This document shows, piece by piece, positions 43,335 to 52,431 of a stretch of 64,000 bases of DNA (its first letter is position 1; each line of letters starts with the position of its first letter). Where the stretch lies: NCBI RefSeq assembly GCF_030286555.1, contig NZ_JASVWF010000003.1:744001-808000 (forward strand), written 5' to 3'. The notes below the pieces were generated by a model that saw nothing but the letters and a program-made list of their open reading frames with translations, searched no databases and had not been told where the DNA came from. Source of the DNA: Actinomycetospora termitidis. Lineage in GTDB: Bacteria; Actinomycetota; Actinomycetes; Mycobacteriales; Pseudonocardiaceae. The position numbers were made by a program, and so were the translations under genes.

Positions 43335-45389
43335 TCAGCGCGGATCGAGCACCAGGTCCACGTCCACCGCGCCGCCGTTCACCGACACCTGCGTCGCCCG
43401 GGGCGCGACAGCGTGGCCGACGTCCCTCGGCGTCGCGATCACGAGGAAGTCCCCGGACGACGGCGGCTCGATCCGGAAGCGGCCGTCCGCGTCCGCCACC
43501 GCGCGGCCGGCCTGGCGCCCGGCCCGGTCCACGAGAGTCACGACGGCGGCTGCGGGCGCGGCGTCGGGGCCGGTGACCCGTCCCCGCAGGACCCGGCCGC
43601 CGGTCGGCGCGCCCACGAGGGCGCCGTCCCCGTCGTCGAACCCGGGGTACGCGGCCTCGGTGACCGCGGCGCCGTCGATCTCGTCGGCCCCGTCGGCGCC
43701 GTCGACACCCGCTCCGGCGGGCTCGACGTAGGCGTACTTCCCGCCGCGGAGCAGCGACGCGAGCGCCGCGACGACACAGCACAGGGCAGCGAAGACGAGG
43801 GCGAAGGTCAGGCCGTCGGCGAAGGGGCCGCTGATGAGCGACGGGAAGAACGAGCGCCCCGTCAGGAACCCGGCCTGGTCCGGACCGACCTGCGCGAGGA
43901 CCTGCGGGCCGAGCAGCGTCTCCATCGGGTTGTAGCCGAGCAGCGCGGCGAACAGGGTCGAGACCGGCGGCAGCTCGGAGATGCGCTGGGCGGCGTCGGC
44001 CGGGACCCCGTGCGCGACGAGGCCGTCGTGCAGCGCCGTGGGCAGGGTCCGGGAGAGCCCGAGGATCAGCATCGAGAAGAAGATGCCGATCGAGAGGACC
44101 GTCGCCCCGTTCTGGAACGTCGAGGTCATGCCGGCCGCGGCGCCGCGCTGCCGCGGCGGGACGGAGTTCATGATGGCCGCACGGTTGGGCGAGGAGAACA
44201 GGCCCATCGAGAGGCCGTTGACCGCCAGGATGATCGCGAAGCCCCAGTAGGCGAAGTCCACCGGCAGGAACTGCAGCAGCAGGAAGCTGACGGCCGCGCC
44301 GAGCATGCCGACCGTGGCGTAGGCCCGAGCGCCGTGACGGTCCGACAGCACCCCCGAGACCGGGCCCGCCACCAGGAAGCCGATCGTCAGCGGCACCATG
44401 TAGATCCCGGCCCACAGCGGCGTCGACTCGTAGTCGTACCCGTGCTGGGGCAGCCAGATCCCCTGCAGCCAGATGATGAGGATGAACTGCAGGCCACCGC
44501 GTCCGAGGGCCGCGAGCAGGCTCGCCAGGTTCCCGGCCGTGAAGGCGCGGATGCGGAACAGCGAGAGGTGGAACATCGGCTCGGCCACCCGGGTCTCGAT
44601 CACCGCGAAGACCGCGAGCACGACCACCCCGCCGATGAGGCACGTGAGCACGGTGGGCGAGGTCCAGCCCATGACGTGCCCGCCGTAGGGCTGGATGCCG
44701 TAGGTGATCCCGACGAGCACCGCGACCAGGCCGACGGCGAAGGTGATGTTCCCCCACCAGTCGATGCGCGCGGCGTGCCGCTCGCCGGTCTCGCGCAGCT
44801 TCACGTAGGCCCACACGGTGCCGAAGACGCCGATCGGCACGCTGACCACGAACACCAGGTGCCAGGAGACGGGCGCGAGCACGCCGCCGACCAGCAGGCC
44901 GAGGAACGACCCGGCGATGGCGGCGATCGAGTTGATCCCGAGTGCGAGCCCGCGCTGGTGGGTGGGGAAGGCGTCGGTGAGGATCGCCGTCGAGTTGGCG
45001 AGCAGCAGCGCCCCGCCGATGCCCTGCAGCACGCGCATCACGATCAGCCAGATCGCGCCGGCGTCCCCCTGCAGCCACGTGACGGCCAGCAGGACCGAGA
45101 AGATCGTGAACACCGCGAACCCGAGGTTGTACATCCGGGTGCGCCCGTACATGTCGCCGATGCGCCCGAAGCTCACGACGAGCACCGCCGTGACCACCAG
45201 GTAGCCCATGATCAGCCACAGCAGGTAACTGACGTTCGCCGGGGCCAGCGGGTCGATGTCGATGCCCCGGAAGATGTCGGGCAACGCGATGAGCAGGATC
45301 GACATGTTGATCGTCACGATCAGCACGCCGAGGGTGGTGTTCGACAGCGCCACCCACTTGTAGCGATCTCCCGGCACCGCGCACCCCAA
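43335..45389 (-). CDS. MFS (DHA2-type) transporter with C-terminal CPR domain
   Basis: A 684-residue MFS transporter of the 14-helix type (about 10-570; GRIGDMYGRTRMYNLGF, RVLQGIGGALLLANSTAI, FGTVWAYVKLRETGER), with an acidic linker (DGADGADEIDGAA) and one C-terminal CPR unit at 600-684 (VVTLVDRAGRQAG, DADGRFRIEPPSSGDFLVI). The start is TTG at 45389 or GTG at 45377; TAGGCT five bases upstream of the TTG would make a leaderless promoter. A short inverted repeat TCGTT-N10-AACGA at 45390-45409 could be an operator. Substrate unknown; probably a drug or metabolite exporter. Confidence 0.88.
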   Translation of the reverse strand: MGCAVPGDRYKWVALSNTTLGVLIVTINMSILLIALPDIFRGIDIDPLAPANVSYLLWLIMGYLVVTAVLVVSFGRIGDMYGRTRMYNLGFAVFTIFSVLLAVTWLQGDAGAIWLIVMRVLQGIGGALLLANSTAILTDAFPTHQRGLALGINSIAAIAGSFLGLLVGGVLAPVSWHLVFVVSVPIGVFGTVWAYVKLRETGERHAARIDWWGNITFAVGLVAVLVGITYGIQPYGGHVMGWTSPTVLTCLIGGVVVLAVFAVIETRVAEPMFHLSLFRIRAFTAGNLASLLAALGRGGLQFILIIWLQGIWLPQHGYDYESTPLWAGIYMVPLTIGFLVAGPVSGVLSDRHGARAYATVGMLGAAVSFLLLQFLPVDFAYWGFAIILAVNGLSMGLFSSPNRAAIMNSVPPRQRGAAAGMTSTFQNGATVLSIGIFFSMLILGLSRTLPTALHDGLVAHGVPADAAQRISELPPVSTLFAALLGYNPMETLLGPQVLAQVGPDQAGFLTGRSFFPSLISGPFADGLTFALVFAALCCVVAALASLLRGGKYAYVEPAGAGVDGADGADEIDGAAVTEAAYPGFDDGDGALVGAPTGGRVLRGRVTGPDAAPAAAVVTLVDRAGRQAGRAVADADGRFRIEPPSSGDFLVIATPRDVGHAVAPRATQVSVNGGAVDVDLVLDPR

Positions 45390-45450
45390 TCGTTAGCCTA
45401 TGCAAACGAAACTCTACGCGCGCGGGTTCCCGACGGCGAGTCGCCGCGGG

Positions 45451-46131
45451 CTACGAGCCGGAGGGCACCAGGACCGGGAGCACCCGCTGGGCGAGGTCGA
45501 CGAGCAGCGACCGCTGCTGGTCGGTCGACATCCCGCCCCCGCGGGTCAGCGTCAGACTGACGGTCACCTGGCGGTACGCGACGACGAGGATCGGGCCGTC
45601 CGGGTCGGCGAAGAAGGTCCCCTGCGCGGCGCCGATCGGCGTCGCGACCGGGGCGACGCCCTGGCTCTGCAGCACCTGGTTGTTGACGGCCACCTGGGAG
45701 AGCGCCTGATCCGGGGTGCTGTAGCCGCTGGTCAGGAGCCGGAGCACCTGCGAACCCTGCGGCGCGGCCCCCGCGCCGCCGGTGGAGGTGTAGGTGCAGG
45801 TGACCCGCTCGAGGCGCCCGACCGACGGCGCGGGGACGTCCCGCAGCGACCGCACGTCCACGGTGCCCAGAGGCAGCCCGAGCAGGTTCGGCAGGTCGTC
45901 CTTGGAGAGGATCTGGTTGCAGTCGGTCGGCACGAGGGTCGAGCGCGACGGTGGAGCGGAGGTGGGCGCAGCGGCGCCCGGCCCGGGGAAGGTCGGGATC
46001 GGCGGGGTGGCGAGCGTCTCCTCCGACGAGCAGCCCGCCAGCAGCACGACCAGCGCGACCGCCGCCGCTGCCCCGAGCCGGGTCGCGCTCCGGCGCGCCC
46101 CGTCCCCGGTCCGACCGCTTCGTCCCCGCAC
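45451..46131 (-). CDS. DUF3558-like lipoprotein
   Basis: Secreted lipoprotein of 226 residues. The N terminus has arginines, a hydrophobic segment (RLGAAAAVALVVLLAGC) and a lipobox with Cys34. The mature part has CNQILSKDDLPNLLG and a later C-T-Y-T segment (VTCTYTSTG), matching DUF3558-type proteins of actinobacteria. The GTG at 46131 is preferred since GAGGGGACGAGG lies just upstream; GTG 46149 would add six residues. Cell-envelope function unknown. Confidence 0.72.
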   Translation of the reverse strand: MRGRSGRTGDGARRSATRLGAAAAVALVVLLAGCSSEETLATPPIPTFPGPGAAAPTSAPPSRSTLVPTDCNQILSKDDLPNLLGLPLGTVDVRSLRDVPAPSVGRLERVTCTYTSTGGAGAAPQGSQVLRLLTSGYSTPDQALSQVAVNNQVLQSQGVAPVATPIGAAQGTFFADPDGPILVVAYRQVTVSLTLTRGGGMSTDQQRSLLVDLAQRVLPVLVPSGS

Positions 46132-46246
46132 CCTCGTCCCCTCGACCACGCCGCCGTGGGCACCCACGGTATCGGGGTGGTCCGACGACGCTCGTCGGCA
46201 GCACCCCGACGCAGCGGTCGGGTCGGTGCCGCACACCGCCGCCGGG

Positions 46247-46627
46247 TCAGGACTCCGGGGCCTCCGCCAGCACCTTCTGCGCCACCCCGAACGCCCGGTT
46301 CGCGGCCGGGACGCCCGCGTAGACGCCCACCTGGAGCAGCACCTCGCGGATCTCCTCGCGGGTCAGGCCGTTGCGCAGGGCGGCACGGACGTGCATCGCG
46401 AGCTCGCCGTCGTGGTGCAGGGCCGCGAGGACCGACAGCGTGACGATGCTGCGCTGGCGCCGGTCCAGGCCCGGGCGGTTCCAGATGCCGTCCCAGGCGT
46501 AACGGGTGATGAAGGCCTGGAAGTCCTCGGTGGTCTCGTCGGTGTTGGCGATCGCCCGGTCGACGTGCTCGTCGCCGAGCACCTCCCGGCGGGTGGCCAG
46601 GCCGGCGGGGTCGAGGTCGTTGCTCAT
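46247..46627 (-). CDS. pcaC: 4-carboxymuconolactone decarboxylase
   Basis: A 126-residue carboxymuconolactone decarboxylase-family protein that would decarboxylate gamma-carboxymuconolactone to beta-ketoadipate enol-lactone. Typical sequence: RREVLGDEHVDRAIANTDETTEDFQ at the start, TRYAWDGIWNRPGLDRRQRSI, ALHHDGELAMHVRAALRNGLT and EVLLQVGVYAGVPAAN with active-site Glu/His region. The ATG at 46627 overlaps the pcaB stop by 4 bp (ATGA). Together they make the last two ring-fission steps before PcaD; no pcaHG, pcaD or pcaIJ is in the window. Confidence 0.88.
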   Translation of the reverse strand: MSNDLDPAGLATRREVLGDEHVDRAIANTDETTEDFQAFITRYAWDGIWNRPGLDRRQRSIVTLSVLAALHHDGELAMHVRAALRNGLTREEIREVLLQVGVYAGVPAANRAFGVAQKVLAEAPES

Positions 46628-47961
46628 GGGTGCTCCGTCCGAGAGGCGAGGTACGCGTCGACGAGGGCCGCCGACTCCCCGGTGTGCGTGGCGGGATCCA
46701 GAGCGGCGTCGAGTTCCGCCCGGCTGACGTCGGTGCCCTCCAGTGCCTCGGCGAGCACGTCGGCGAAGGGCCGCCCGGTGTCGAGCGAGGTCGAGGCCGC
46801 GTCGGTGACCAGGGCCTTCGGGTCCGGCACCCGCCCGCGCAGCACGGTGGTGACGTTCTCGGCGAGCAGCAGCCCGCCGGTGACCTCCAGCGAGGCCCGG
46901 ACCGCGGCCGGCTCCACGACCAGGTTCGTCAGCGAGTCCGCGAGCCAGGCGGCGCCCGATCCCGCCGTCCGGAACAGCTCCCGCAGCGGCGCCCACTCCG
47001 CGTGCCACGGACCGGCGGCGCGCTCGTACTCGTGCCCGGACGCCGCGGTGAGCACCGAGGCCACGAGCCCGGGGACCGCGATCGCCGCGGCTCGCGCGGA
47101 GACGGCGCCCACCGGGTTGCGCTTGTGCGGCAGCGTCGACGAGCCGCCCCGGCCGGGCACGTCCTCCCGGACCTCGCCGAGCTCGGTCTGCGCCAGCAGC
47201 ACCAGGTCGGTGGCGACGGACCCCACGGCCGCACCGGCCCGGCCGAGCAGCCCGGCGAGCTCGGCGATCCGCCCGCGCTCGGTGTGCCAGGCGAGGACCG
47301 GCTCGTCGAGCTCGAGACGCCGGGCCAGCGCGGATCGGACGGCCGTCCCGTGGCCGGCGAACGCCGCGAGCGTGCCGACCGCCCCGCCGAGCTGGACCGC
47401 CGGGCGCCACCCGCGTAGCGCCGCCGCCGCCGCGTCCAGGCCCGAGGCCCATCCGGCCGCCCGGAGTCCGAGGGTCACCGGAGCAGCCTGCTGGAGCAGC
47501 GTGCGGCCCGCGGCGGGCGTGTCCCGGTGGGCCGCGGCCAGGGCAGCCGCCCCGGAGGCCGCCGCCGCGAGGTCGCCGGCCACCACCGCGACTGCCCGCC
47601 GCGAGACGAGCATCAACGCCGTGTCCATCACGTCCTGGCTGGTGGCACCGCGGTGCACCGCGGCGGCCGCCTCGTCGGCACCGTCCGCGCGGAGCGCGCT
47701 GCGCAGGGCCGCGACCAGCGGCACCACCGGGTTCCCCGCGGCGGCCGCCTCGCGGGCGATCGCGGCCGCGTCGACGCGGTCCGGTGAACACGCGCCGGCG
47801 ATCTGCGACGCGACGGCCCCGGAGATCACCCCGACATCCGCTGCCGCGGACGCGAGCGCCGCCTCCACCTCGAGCAGGGCGGCGAGCCAAGCGGCGTCGG
47901 ACACCGCGTCGCGTGCGGCCCCTCGCGCCAGGATCTCGTCGAACAGGCCGGGAGCGCTCAC
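46624..47961 (-). CDS. pcaB: 3-carboxy-cis,cis-muconate cycloisomerase
   Basis: A 445-residue member of the fumarase/aspartase superfamily. The signature loop GSSTLPHKRNPVGAV near residue 280 and VHRGATSQDVMDTAL near 105 are diagnostic; the remaining pattern fits PcaB, and PcaC follows in the same operon. It forms carboxymuconolactone from carboxymuconate in the protocatechuate branch. The ATG at 47961 starts it; PfpI-like gene upstream ends 50 bp away on the same strand. Confidence 0.9.
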   Translation of the reverse strand: MSAPGLFDEILARGAARDAVSDAAWLAALLEVEAALASAAADVGVISGAVASQIAGACSPDRVDAAAIAREAAAAGNPVVPLVAALRSALRADGADEAAAAVHRGATSQDVMDTALMLVSRRAVAVVAGDLAAAASGAAALAAAHRDTPAAGRTLLQQAAPVTLGLRAAGWASGLDAAAAALRGWRPAVQLGGAVGTLAAFAGHGTAVRSALARRLELDEPVLAWHTERGRIAELAGLLGRAGAAVGSVATDLVLLAQTELGEVREDVPGRGGSSTLPHKRNPVGAVSARAAAIAVPGLVASVLTAASGHEYERAAGPWHAEWAPLRELFRTAGSGAAWLADSLTNLVVEPAAVRASLEVTGGLLLAENVTTVLRGRVPDPKALVTDAASTSLDTGRPFADVLAEALEGTDVSRAELDAALDPATHTGESAALVDAYLASRTEHP

Positions 47962-48010
47962 GGGCGCATCATGCCGCGCGTGCCGCCCCGGCCTGCCAGG
48001 ACACTTCCGC

Positions 48011-48550
48011 TCAGGCGAACTCCTTCACGAGCGTCGCGCAGAACGCGTCGAGGTCGTGCGGGTTGCGGCTGGTGATCAGGCCCTGGTCGACGACGACCTG
48101 CTCGTCGACGACGGTGCCGCCCGCGTTGCGGATGTCGGTGCGCAGACTCGGGAACGAGGTCAGGCGCTTGCCGCGGACCAGGTCGGCCTCGACCAGCGTC
48201 CACGGGGCGTGGCAGATGGCCGCGATCGGCTTGCCGGCGCCCGCGATGGCCTGCACGAAGGAGATGACGTCGCCGTTCTGGCGCAGTGTGTCCGGGTTGC
48301 AGGTGCCGCCGGGCAGGATCAGGGCGTCGAAGTCGTCGGCCGACACGTCACCGATCGCGCGGTCCACCGGGAAGGTGTCGCCGGGGTTGATGTCGGAGTT
48401 CATCGCCTGGATCTCGCCGGTGTCGACCGAGACCAGCGTGGTCGTCGCGCCCGCGTCCTCGGCCGCCTTCCGCGGCTGCTCCAGCTCGACCTGCTCCACG
48501 CCGCTGGCCGCGAGGATCGCGATGCGCTTGCCGGACAGTTCGTTCGCCAT
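48011..48550 (-). CDS. DJ-1/PfpI-family type 1 glutamine amidotransferase-like protein
   Basis: A 179-residue DJ-1/PfpI-superfamily protein. Nucleophile Cys113 with His114 sits in AAICHAPWTLVEADLVRGK, and a glutamate near residue 19-23 (GVEQVELEQP) completes the site. YhbO/PfpI relatives are stress-induced deglycases or proteases. The ATG at 48550 is preceded by GGGAGGTGCCCC. Not obviously linked to the pca genes downstream. Confidence 0.88.
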   Translation of the reverse strand: MANELSGKRIAILAASGVEQVELEQPRKAAEDAGATTTLVSVDTGEIQAMNSDINPGDTFPVDRAIGDVSADDFDALILPGGTCNPDTLRQNGDVISFVQAIAGAGKPIAAICHAPWTLVEADLVRGKRLTSFPSLRTDIRNAGGTVVDEQVVVDQGLITSRNPHDLDAFCATLVKEFA

Positions 48551-48618
48551 TGGGGCACCTCCCGGGAAGATCGTTCGACGACCACTGGCTGCCCGGGTGG
48601 GCTGCGGTGCGAAACGGG

Positions 48619-49101
48619 TCAGTGCACCAGCCGCGGCGGGGTCCCGACGACGAGCTCCCCGCCTGCCTCGATGGCGTCGGCCCGGGTCTGCGCCCAGGCC
48701 ACGACCCCCTCGGCGTCGATCCCGTGTCGGCCCGCGACCGAGGCCCCCGCCCCGATGTTCTCCGCGCCGCGCCGCAGCAGGGAGACCGCGCCCCGCCGGT
48801 TGTCCCGCTGCGCGTGCGTCAGGCCGACCGCCAGCTGGGCGAGGCCCTGCCAGAGGGCCCGCTCGTCGTCGGGACCGGATTTCCAGGCCCCCTCCAGCAC
48901 CTCGTGCGCGTGGAAGGGGAACCCGCCGTCGAGCAGGCGCTGCGCCTCCGTCAGCGCCTGGTCGGGCGGGAGCACCACGTCCTCGTCGACCCGCTCGACG
49001 CCCTCGGCGCCCGGCGGCAGCGGTCGCCCCGCGGCGTCCCGTGGACGCGCGTTCTGGGCGCGGCCCTGCTCGTCGCGGTCTCGTCCGGCCCGGGAGGTCA
49101 C
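48619..49101 (-). CDS. DUF309 domain protein
   Basis: A 160-residue protein with the DUF309 core motif FPFHAHEVLEGAWKSGP near residue 60 and LAQLAVGLTHAQRDNRRGA after it. The N-terminal 40 residues are charged and poorly conserved. Function is not established for the family. Starts at ATG 49101, 29 bp after the TerC gene on the same strand, so cotranscription with TerC is likely. Confidence 0.8.
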   Translation of the reverse strand: MTSRAGRDRDEQGRAQNARPRDAAGRPLPPGAEGVERVDEDVVLPPDQALTEAQRLLDGGFPFHAHEVLEGAWKSGPDDERALWQGLAQLAVGLTHAQRDNRRGAVSLLRRGAENIGAGASVAGRHGIDAEGVVAWAQTRADAIEAGGELVVGTPPRLVH

Positions 49102-49130
49102 CCGACCACGGTGACACGACCCGGACCGGC

Positions 49131-50201
49131 TCAGGTCCGCCGGGAGGCGTCGGCCGTCTCGTCCGCCGCGGTGGCGTCGCCCGTCTCCGGTGCGGACTCC
49201 ACCGCGTCCGACGACGCGGACGCCCCGGACTCCTCCTGCTTCGGCGGCAGCCCACGCGTGGAGACGAGGCTCGTGATCGTCACGATCGTCAGCGTCACGA
49301 CGATCACGATCAGCGAGAGCCAGGTCGGCACCTCCGGGATATTCGGGTTGATGTCCACGTGCAGCCAGTGCAGGACCAGCTTCACGCCGATGAAGGCCAG
49401 GATGAACGCCAGCCCGTAGGACAGGTGGACGAGGCGCTCCAGCAGCCCGACCAGCAGGAAGTACAGGGCCCGCAGGCCCAGCAGCGCGAACGCGTTCGCC
49501 GTGAACACGATGTACGAGTTCTGCGTGATGCCGAAGATCGCCGGGATCGAGTCGAGCGCGAACACGAGGTCGACCGAGAGGATCACCGCGACGGTGATGA
49601 ACAGCGGCGTCACGCCGAGCTTGCCGCCGACCTTGCGCCAGAGCTGCCCGTCGTGCTTGTCGCCCGGTTCCGTGTGCTCCTCGTGGACGGTGACGAGCCG
49701 GCGGGTCAGCCGGACCGCGACGTTGTCGCTCATGTCCTTCGGCTCGTCGCCGTGCGAGCGGACCAGGCCGATGGCGGTGTAGACCAGGAACGCACCGAAG
49801 ATCACGAACGCGAAGCTGAACGCGTTGATGACGGCCGCGCCGATCAGGATGAAGATCGCGCGCATCACCAGGGCGCCGATGACGCCCCAGAGCAGCACCT
49901 TCTGCTGGTGCCGCTTCGGCACCGCGAACTGCGCGAGGATCACCGCGAAGATGAAGAGGTTGTCGACCGACAGGCTCTTCTCGACCAGCCAGCCCGAGAG
50001 GTACTCGATCCCGGACTGGGCACCCATGAAGAACCAGAGGCCGGCACCGAAGGCCAGGGCCACCACGATGTAGATGACCGACCAGAGCGTCGCCTCGCGG
50101 AACCCCACCTCGTGGGGTGACCGGGCGTGCCAGATGTCGATGGCCACGAGGACGGCGATCCCGCCGACCGTCGCAGCCCAGACCCAGAACGGGACGGTCA
50201 C
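49131..50201 (-). CDS. TerC-family integral membrane protein
   Basis: A 356-residue TerC/Alx-type membrane protein with about nine helices. Signature motifs are SLSVDNLFIFAVILAQF, FALDSIPAIFGITQNSYIVFTANAFALLGLRALYFLL and acidic residues within helices that probably coordinate Mn2+ or Ca2+. Members export manganese or take part in metal homeostasis and tellurite resistance. The GTG at 50201 has a strong AGGAGG. The C-terminal 40 residues are acidic and unstructured. I found no manganese riboswitch upstream. Confidence 0.9.
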   Translation of the reverse strand: MTVPFWVWAATVGGIAVLVAIDIWHARSPHEVGFREATLWSVIYIVVALAFGAGLWFFMGAQSGIEYLSGWLVEKSLSVDNLFIFAVILAQFAVPKRHQQKVLLWGVIGALVMRAIFILIGAAVINAFSFAFVIFGAFLVYTAIGLVRSHGDEPKDMSDNVAVRLTRRLVTVHEEHTEPGDKHDGQLWRKVGGKLGVTPLFITVAVILSVDLVFALDSIPAIFGITQNSYIVFTANAFALLGLRALYFLLVGLLERLVHLSYGLAFILAFIGVKLVLHWLHVDINPNIPEVPTWLSLIVIVVTLTIVTITSLVSTRGLPPKQEESGASASSDAVESAPETGDATAADETADASRRT

Positions 50202-50390
50202 CTCAGCCTCCTACCGGCCACTCGACGTCGTCCACCATCCAACGTGATGGGAATGTCTTTGAGTTCCCTTTACCCCGTGAGACCCGCCACGCCACCCGTC
50301 GAGGGGAACTCTGCCGGGTCGCCCATGTCGCCGCACGTCCTGCCGCCCCTCCCGGGGGACGCTCCCCTCCGAACGTCCAGGAGGAGGGTG

Positions 50391-51593
50391 ATGACGGCAG
50401 GCCGGGTCCTCCTGACGGCGTTCGTCGCCACGCTCGCGATGGCACCGGCCGCCCTCGCCGACCCCCCGCCCCCGCCGGGCCGGGTCCTCGACACCCTGCT
50501 CGGGGCGCGCGCCGACGACGTCCCCGGCACCGAGTACCGGGAGTTCACGACGACGGCGGCGGTCGGCCGGGTGCGCGGGCACCTGATCCGCGTCGACCTC
50601 GCGAACCGCACTCTCGCCGTGCGCCTGCTCCGTCCCGGGGCGGTGGCCGCCACCGCCCCGGTCCCCACCCTGGCCGGCGCGGTCGACGCGATCGGCGGGG
50701 TCAACGGGAACTTCTTCGACGAGAGCCGGACCGGCGCGTCGGTCGGGGTCGAGCTGGAGGGCGGTGCGCTGGTGAAGTCCGCCGTCCCGTCGGGCCGGCG
50801 CCCGGCACCGCCCGGACCCCCCGGTTCCAGCCCGGACACCGTCGTCGGGATCGACACGGCCGGGGTCGGGCGGATCGGGCGGGTGCTGTTCTCCGGGACG
50901 GCGCGCCTCGGCGGTCGGGAGCTCCCGCTGGCGGGGCTCAACCTGTACGCGGTGCCGGTCGGCGGCGTGGCGGCCTTCACCCCGGCCTGGGGCGGCGTGA
51001 CCCGGGCGCGGACCGTCTGCGGGTCCGACACGGACGCGGCCGCCCCGTGCAGCGCGGACGCCGTCGAGGTCCGGGTGCGGGCCGGGCGGGCGGTCGCGGT
51101 CGGGCCGGTCGGGACGCGAGCGGTGCCGGCGGGAGAGGTGGCGCTGGTCGCCCGGGAGGGGGCCGCGGCGGCGCTGCGCGGCGTGCGTCCCGGAGACCCC
51201 GTCGACGCCCGCTGGACCGCCCTCGCCCCGGACACGCCGCCCCTGCGGGTGGCGCTCGGCGCGCTGGCCCTGGTCCGCGGCGGCGCGGCGTGGCCGGGCC
51301 TGCAGACCACCGAGCGCGCACCGCGCACCGCGGTCGGGCTGTCCGCCGACGGCCGCACGCTCTTCCTGGTCGCGGTGGACGGACGGCAGGAGGCGAGCGT
51401 CGGCGCCACCCTCGCCGAACTGGGCCGGTTGATGGTGGAGCTCGGTGTCCCGCAGGCGGTGGCGCTCGACGGAGGCGGATCGACGCAGATGGTCCGCCGC
51501 CCGGCCGGGGGACGGCTCGCCGTCGTGAACGTGCCCTCGACGACGCCCCTGCGTCCCGTCGCCGACGGACTCGCGGTGGTCCCGGCGCGCTGA
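50391..51593 (+). CDS. Secreted phosphodiester-glycosidase (NAGPA)-like protein
   Basis: A 400-residue exported protein. Signal peptide at 1-23 (RVLLTAFVATLAMAPAALA). The phosphodiester-glycosidase/NAGPA fold is marked by GGVNGNFFDES near residue 100 and VALDGGGSTQMVRRPAGG near 360. Members hydrolyse GlcNAc-phosphodiesters or related cell-wall linkages. The ATG at 50391 follows GGAGGAGGG closely; the upstream in-frame GTG at 50388 is nearly equivalent. A second family member lies at 59173. Confidence 0.85.
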   Translation: MTAGRVLLTAFVATLAMAPAALADPPPPPGRVLDTLLGARADDVPGTEYREFTTTAAVGRVRGHLIRVDLANRTLAVRLLRPGAVAATAPVPTLAGAVDAIGGVNGNFFDESRTGASVGVELEGGALVKSAVPSGRRPAPPGPPGSSPDTVVGIDTAGVGRIGRVLFSGTARLGGRELPLAGLNLYAVPVGGVAAFTPAWGGVTRARTVCGSDTDAAAPCSADAVEVRVRAGRAVAVGPVGTRAVPAGEVALVAREGAAAALRGVRPGDPVDARWTALAPDTPPLRVALGALALVRGGAAWPGLQTTERAPRTAVGLSADGRTLFLVAVDGRQEASVGATLAELGRLMVELGVPQAVALDGGGSTQMVRRPAGGRLAVVNVPSTTPLRPVADGLAVVPAR

Positions 51594-51772
51594 GAATTTC
51601 TCGTCCGGGCCGGGAACAACGCGGCGCCCGACGTGGTTGGATCGGGATGTCCGGGCCGGGCGCCATGTGCCCCCGGGTCTCAATAATAAGAGCCGCCAGG
51701 GACGATCGTTCGGCTGAAGCCCTGGTGTGCCACGCGCCGCGAGGCGGCTCATCGTCCGGCTCGGACCCCTCG

Positions 51773-51818
51773 ACGACGACGGGCCCCGGCACCATCAGGT
51801 GCCGGGGCCCGTCGTCGT
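51773..51818. terminator. Strong perfect 21-bp hairpin
   Basis: Perfect 21-bp arms at 51773-51793 and 51798-51818 around an ATCA loop, extremely GC-rich (core CGGGCCCCGGC). It lies 10 bp past the stop of the minus-strand DUF4190 gene and 180 bp past the stop of the plus-strand NAGPA-like gene, so it can terminate both directions. Confidence 0.85.
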
Positions 51819-51827
51819 GCGTGGCAG

Positions 51828-52289
51828 CTACTGGCCCTCGCCGCCGCCGAGGTTCGGCAGCTGCGAGCTGAACTGCTGCTGACACTGCTCGAAGGCCTGC
51901 TGGACCTGCGCGGGCGTCCCGGCGTTCGGCGCCGCGGTGACGCAGTCCTGGTACTGCTGCAGCGTCTGGCCGCCGCCGACGCCCAGGAAGGCCAGGAACA
52001 GCCCGCCGAGGACCACTGTCGCGATGATGTTCAGCACCACGCTGATCACACCGAGCCACAGGCCCGTCAGCGCGACGCCGCCGTTGGTCGCCTGCTGCTT
52101 CCGGACGCGGCCCCGGCCCACCACCCCGAAGATGATGGCGAGGATGCCCAGGACGAGGCCGACGATGGGCACCCAGCAGGTCAGCAGCGCCAGGATGCCG
52201 AACACCAGCGCTGCGACGCCCATGCCGTTCTTCGGCTTCGGGGGCATCACCTGGGCATTGGAGTCCCACTGTCCGTAGGGATCGGTCAC
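51828..52289 (-). CDS. DUF4190-type small membrane protein
   Basis: A 153-residue protein: polar N terminus (MTDPYGQWDSNAQV), two or three hydrophobic helices with the DUF4190 pattern (NGMGVAALVFGILALLTCW, GGVALTGLWLGVISVVLN), then a soluble C-terminal tail rich in Gln with two cysteines. Such proteins are common and uncharacterised in actinobacteria. The GTG at 52289 is taken as the start because it opens the conserved TDPYGQW segment. Confidence 0.78.
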   Translation of the reverse strand: MTDPYGQWDSNAQVMPPKPKNGMGVAALVFGILALLTCWVPIVGLVLGILAIIFGVVGRGRVRKQQATNGGVALTGLWLGVISVVLNIIATVVLGGLFLAFLGVGGGQTLQQYQDCVTAAPNAGTPAQVQQAFEQCQQQFSSQLPNLGGGEGQ

Positions 52290-52431
52290 GTCGGGCGTCC
52301 TCTCACGTCGGGTGGGTGCCCACCTTCTACCCGGCCCGACCGGATTCACACCGTTTCCCACCGCGGCAGGCCCGTCGGGACCACCCGTCCGAGCCATCCG
52401 GCCCAGTCGTCGTCCGCGGTGGACCGGCCGA

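Noticed and set aside
50202..50390. Manganese (yybP-ykoY) riboswitch before TerC
   Set aside because: The leader is short and lacks the expected conserved stems and loops; only an ordinary ribosome-binding site is seen.
51679..51694. AT-rich patch TCTCAATAATAAGAGC
   Set aside because: Stands out by composition and is weakly palindromic, but no promoter partner or gene is attached to it.
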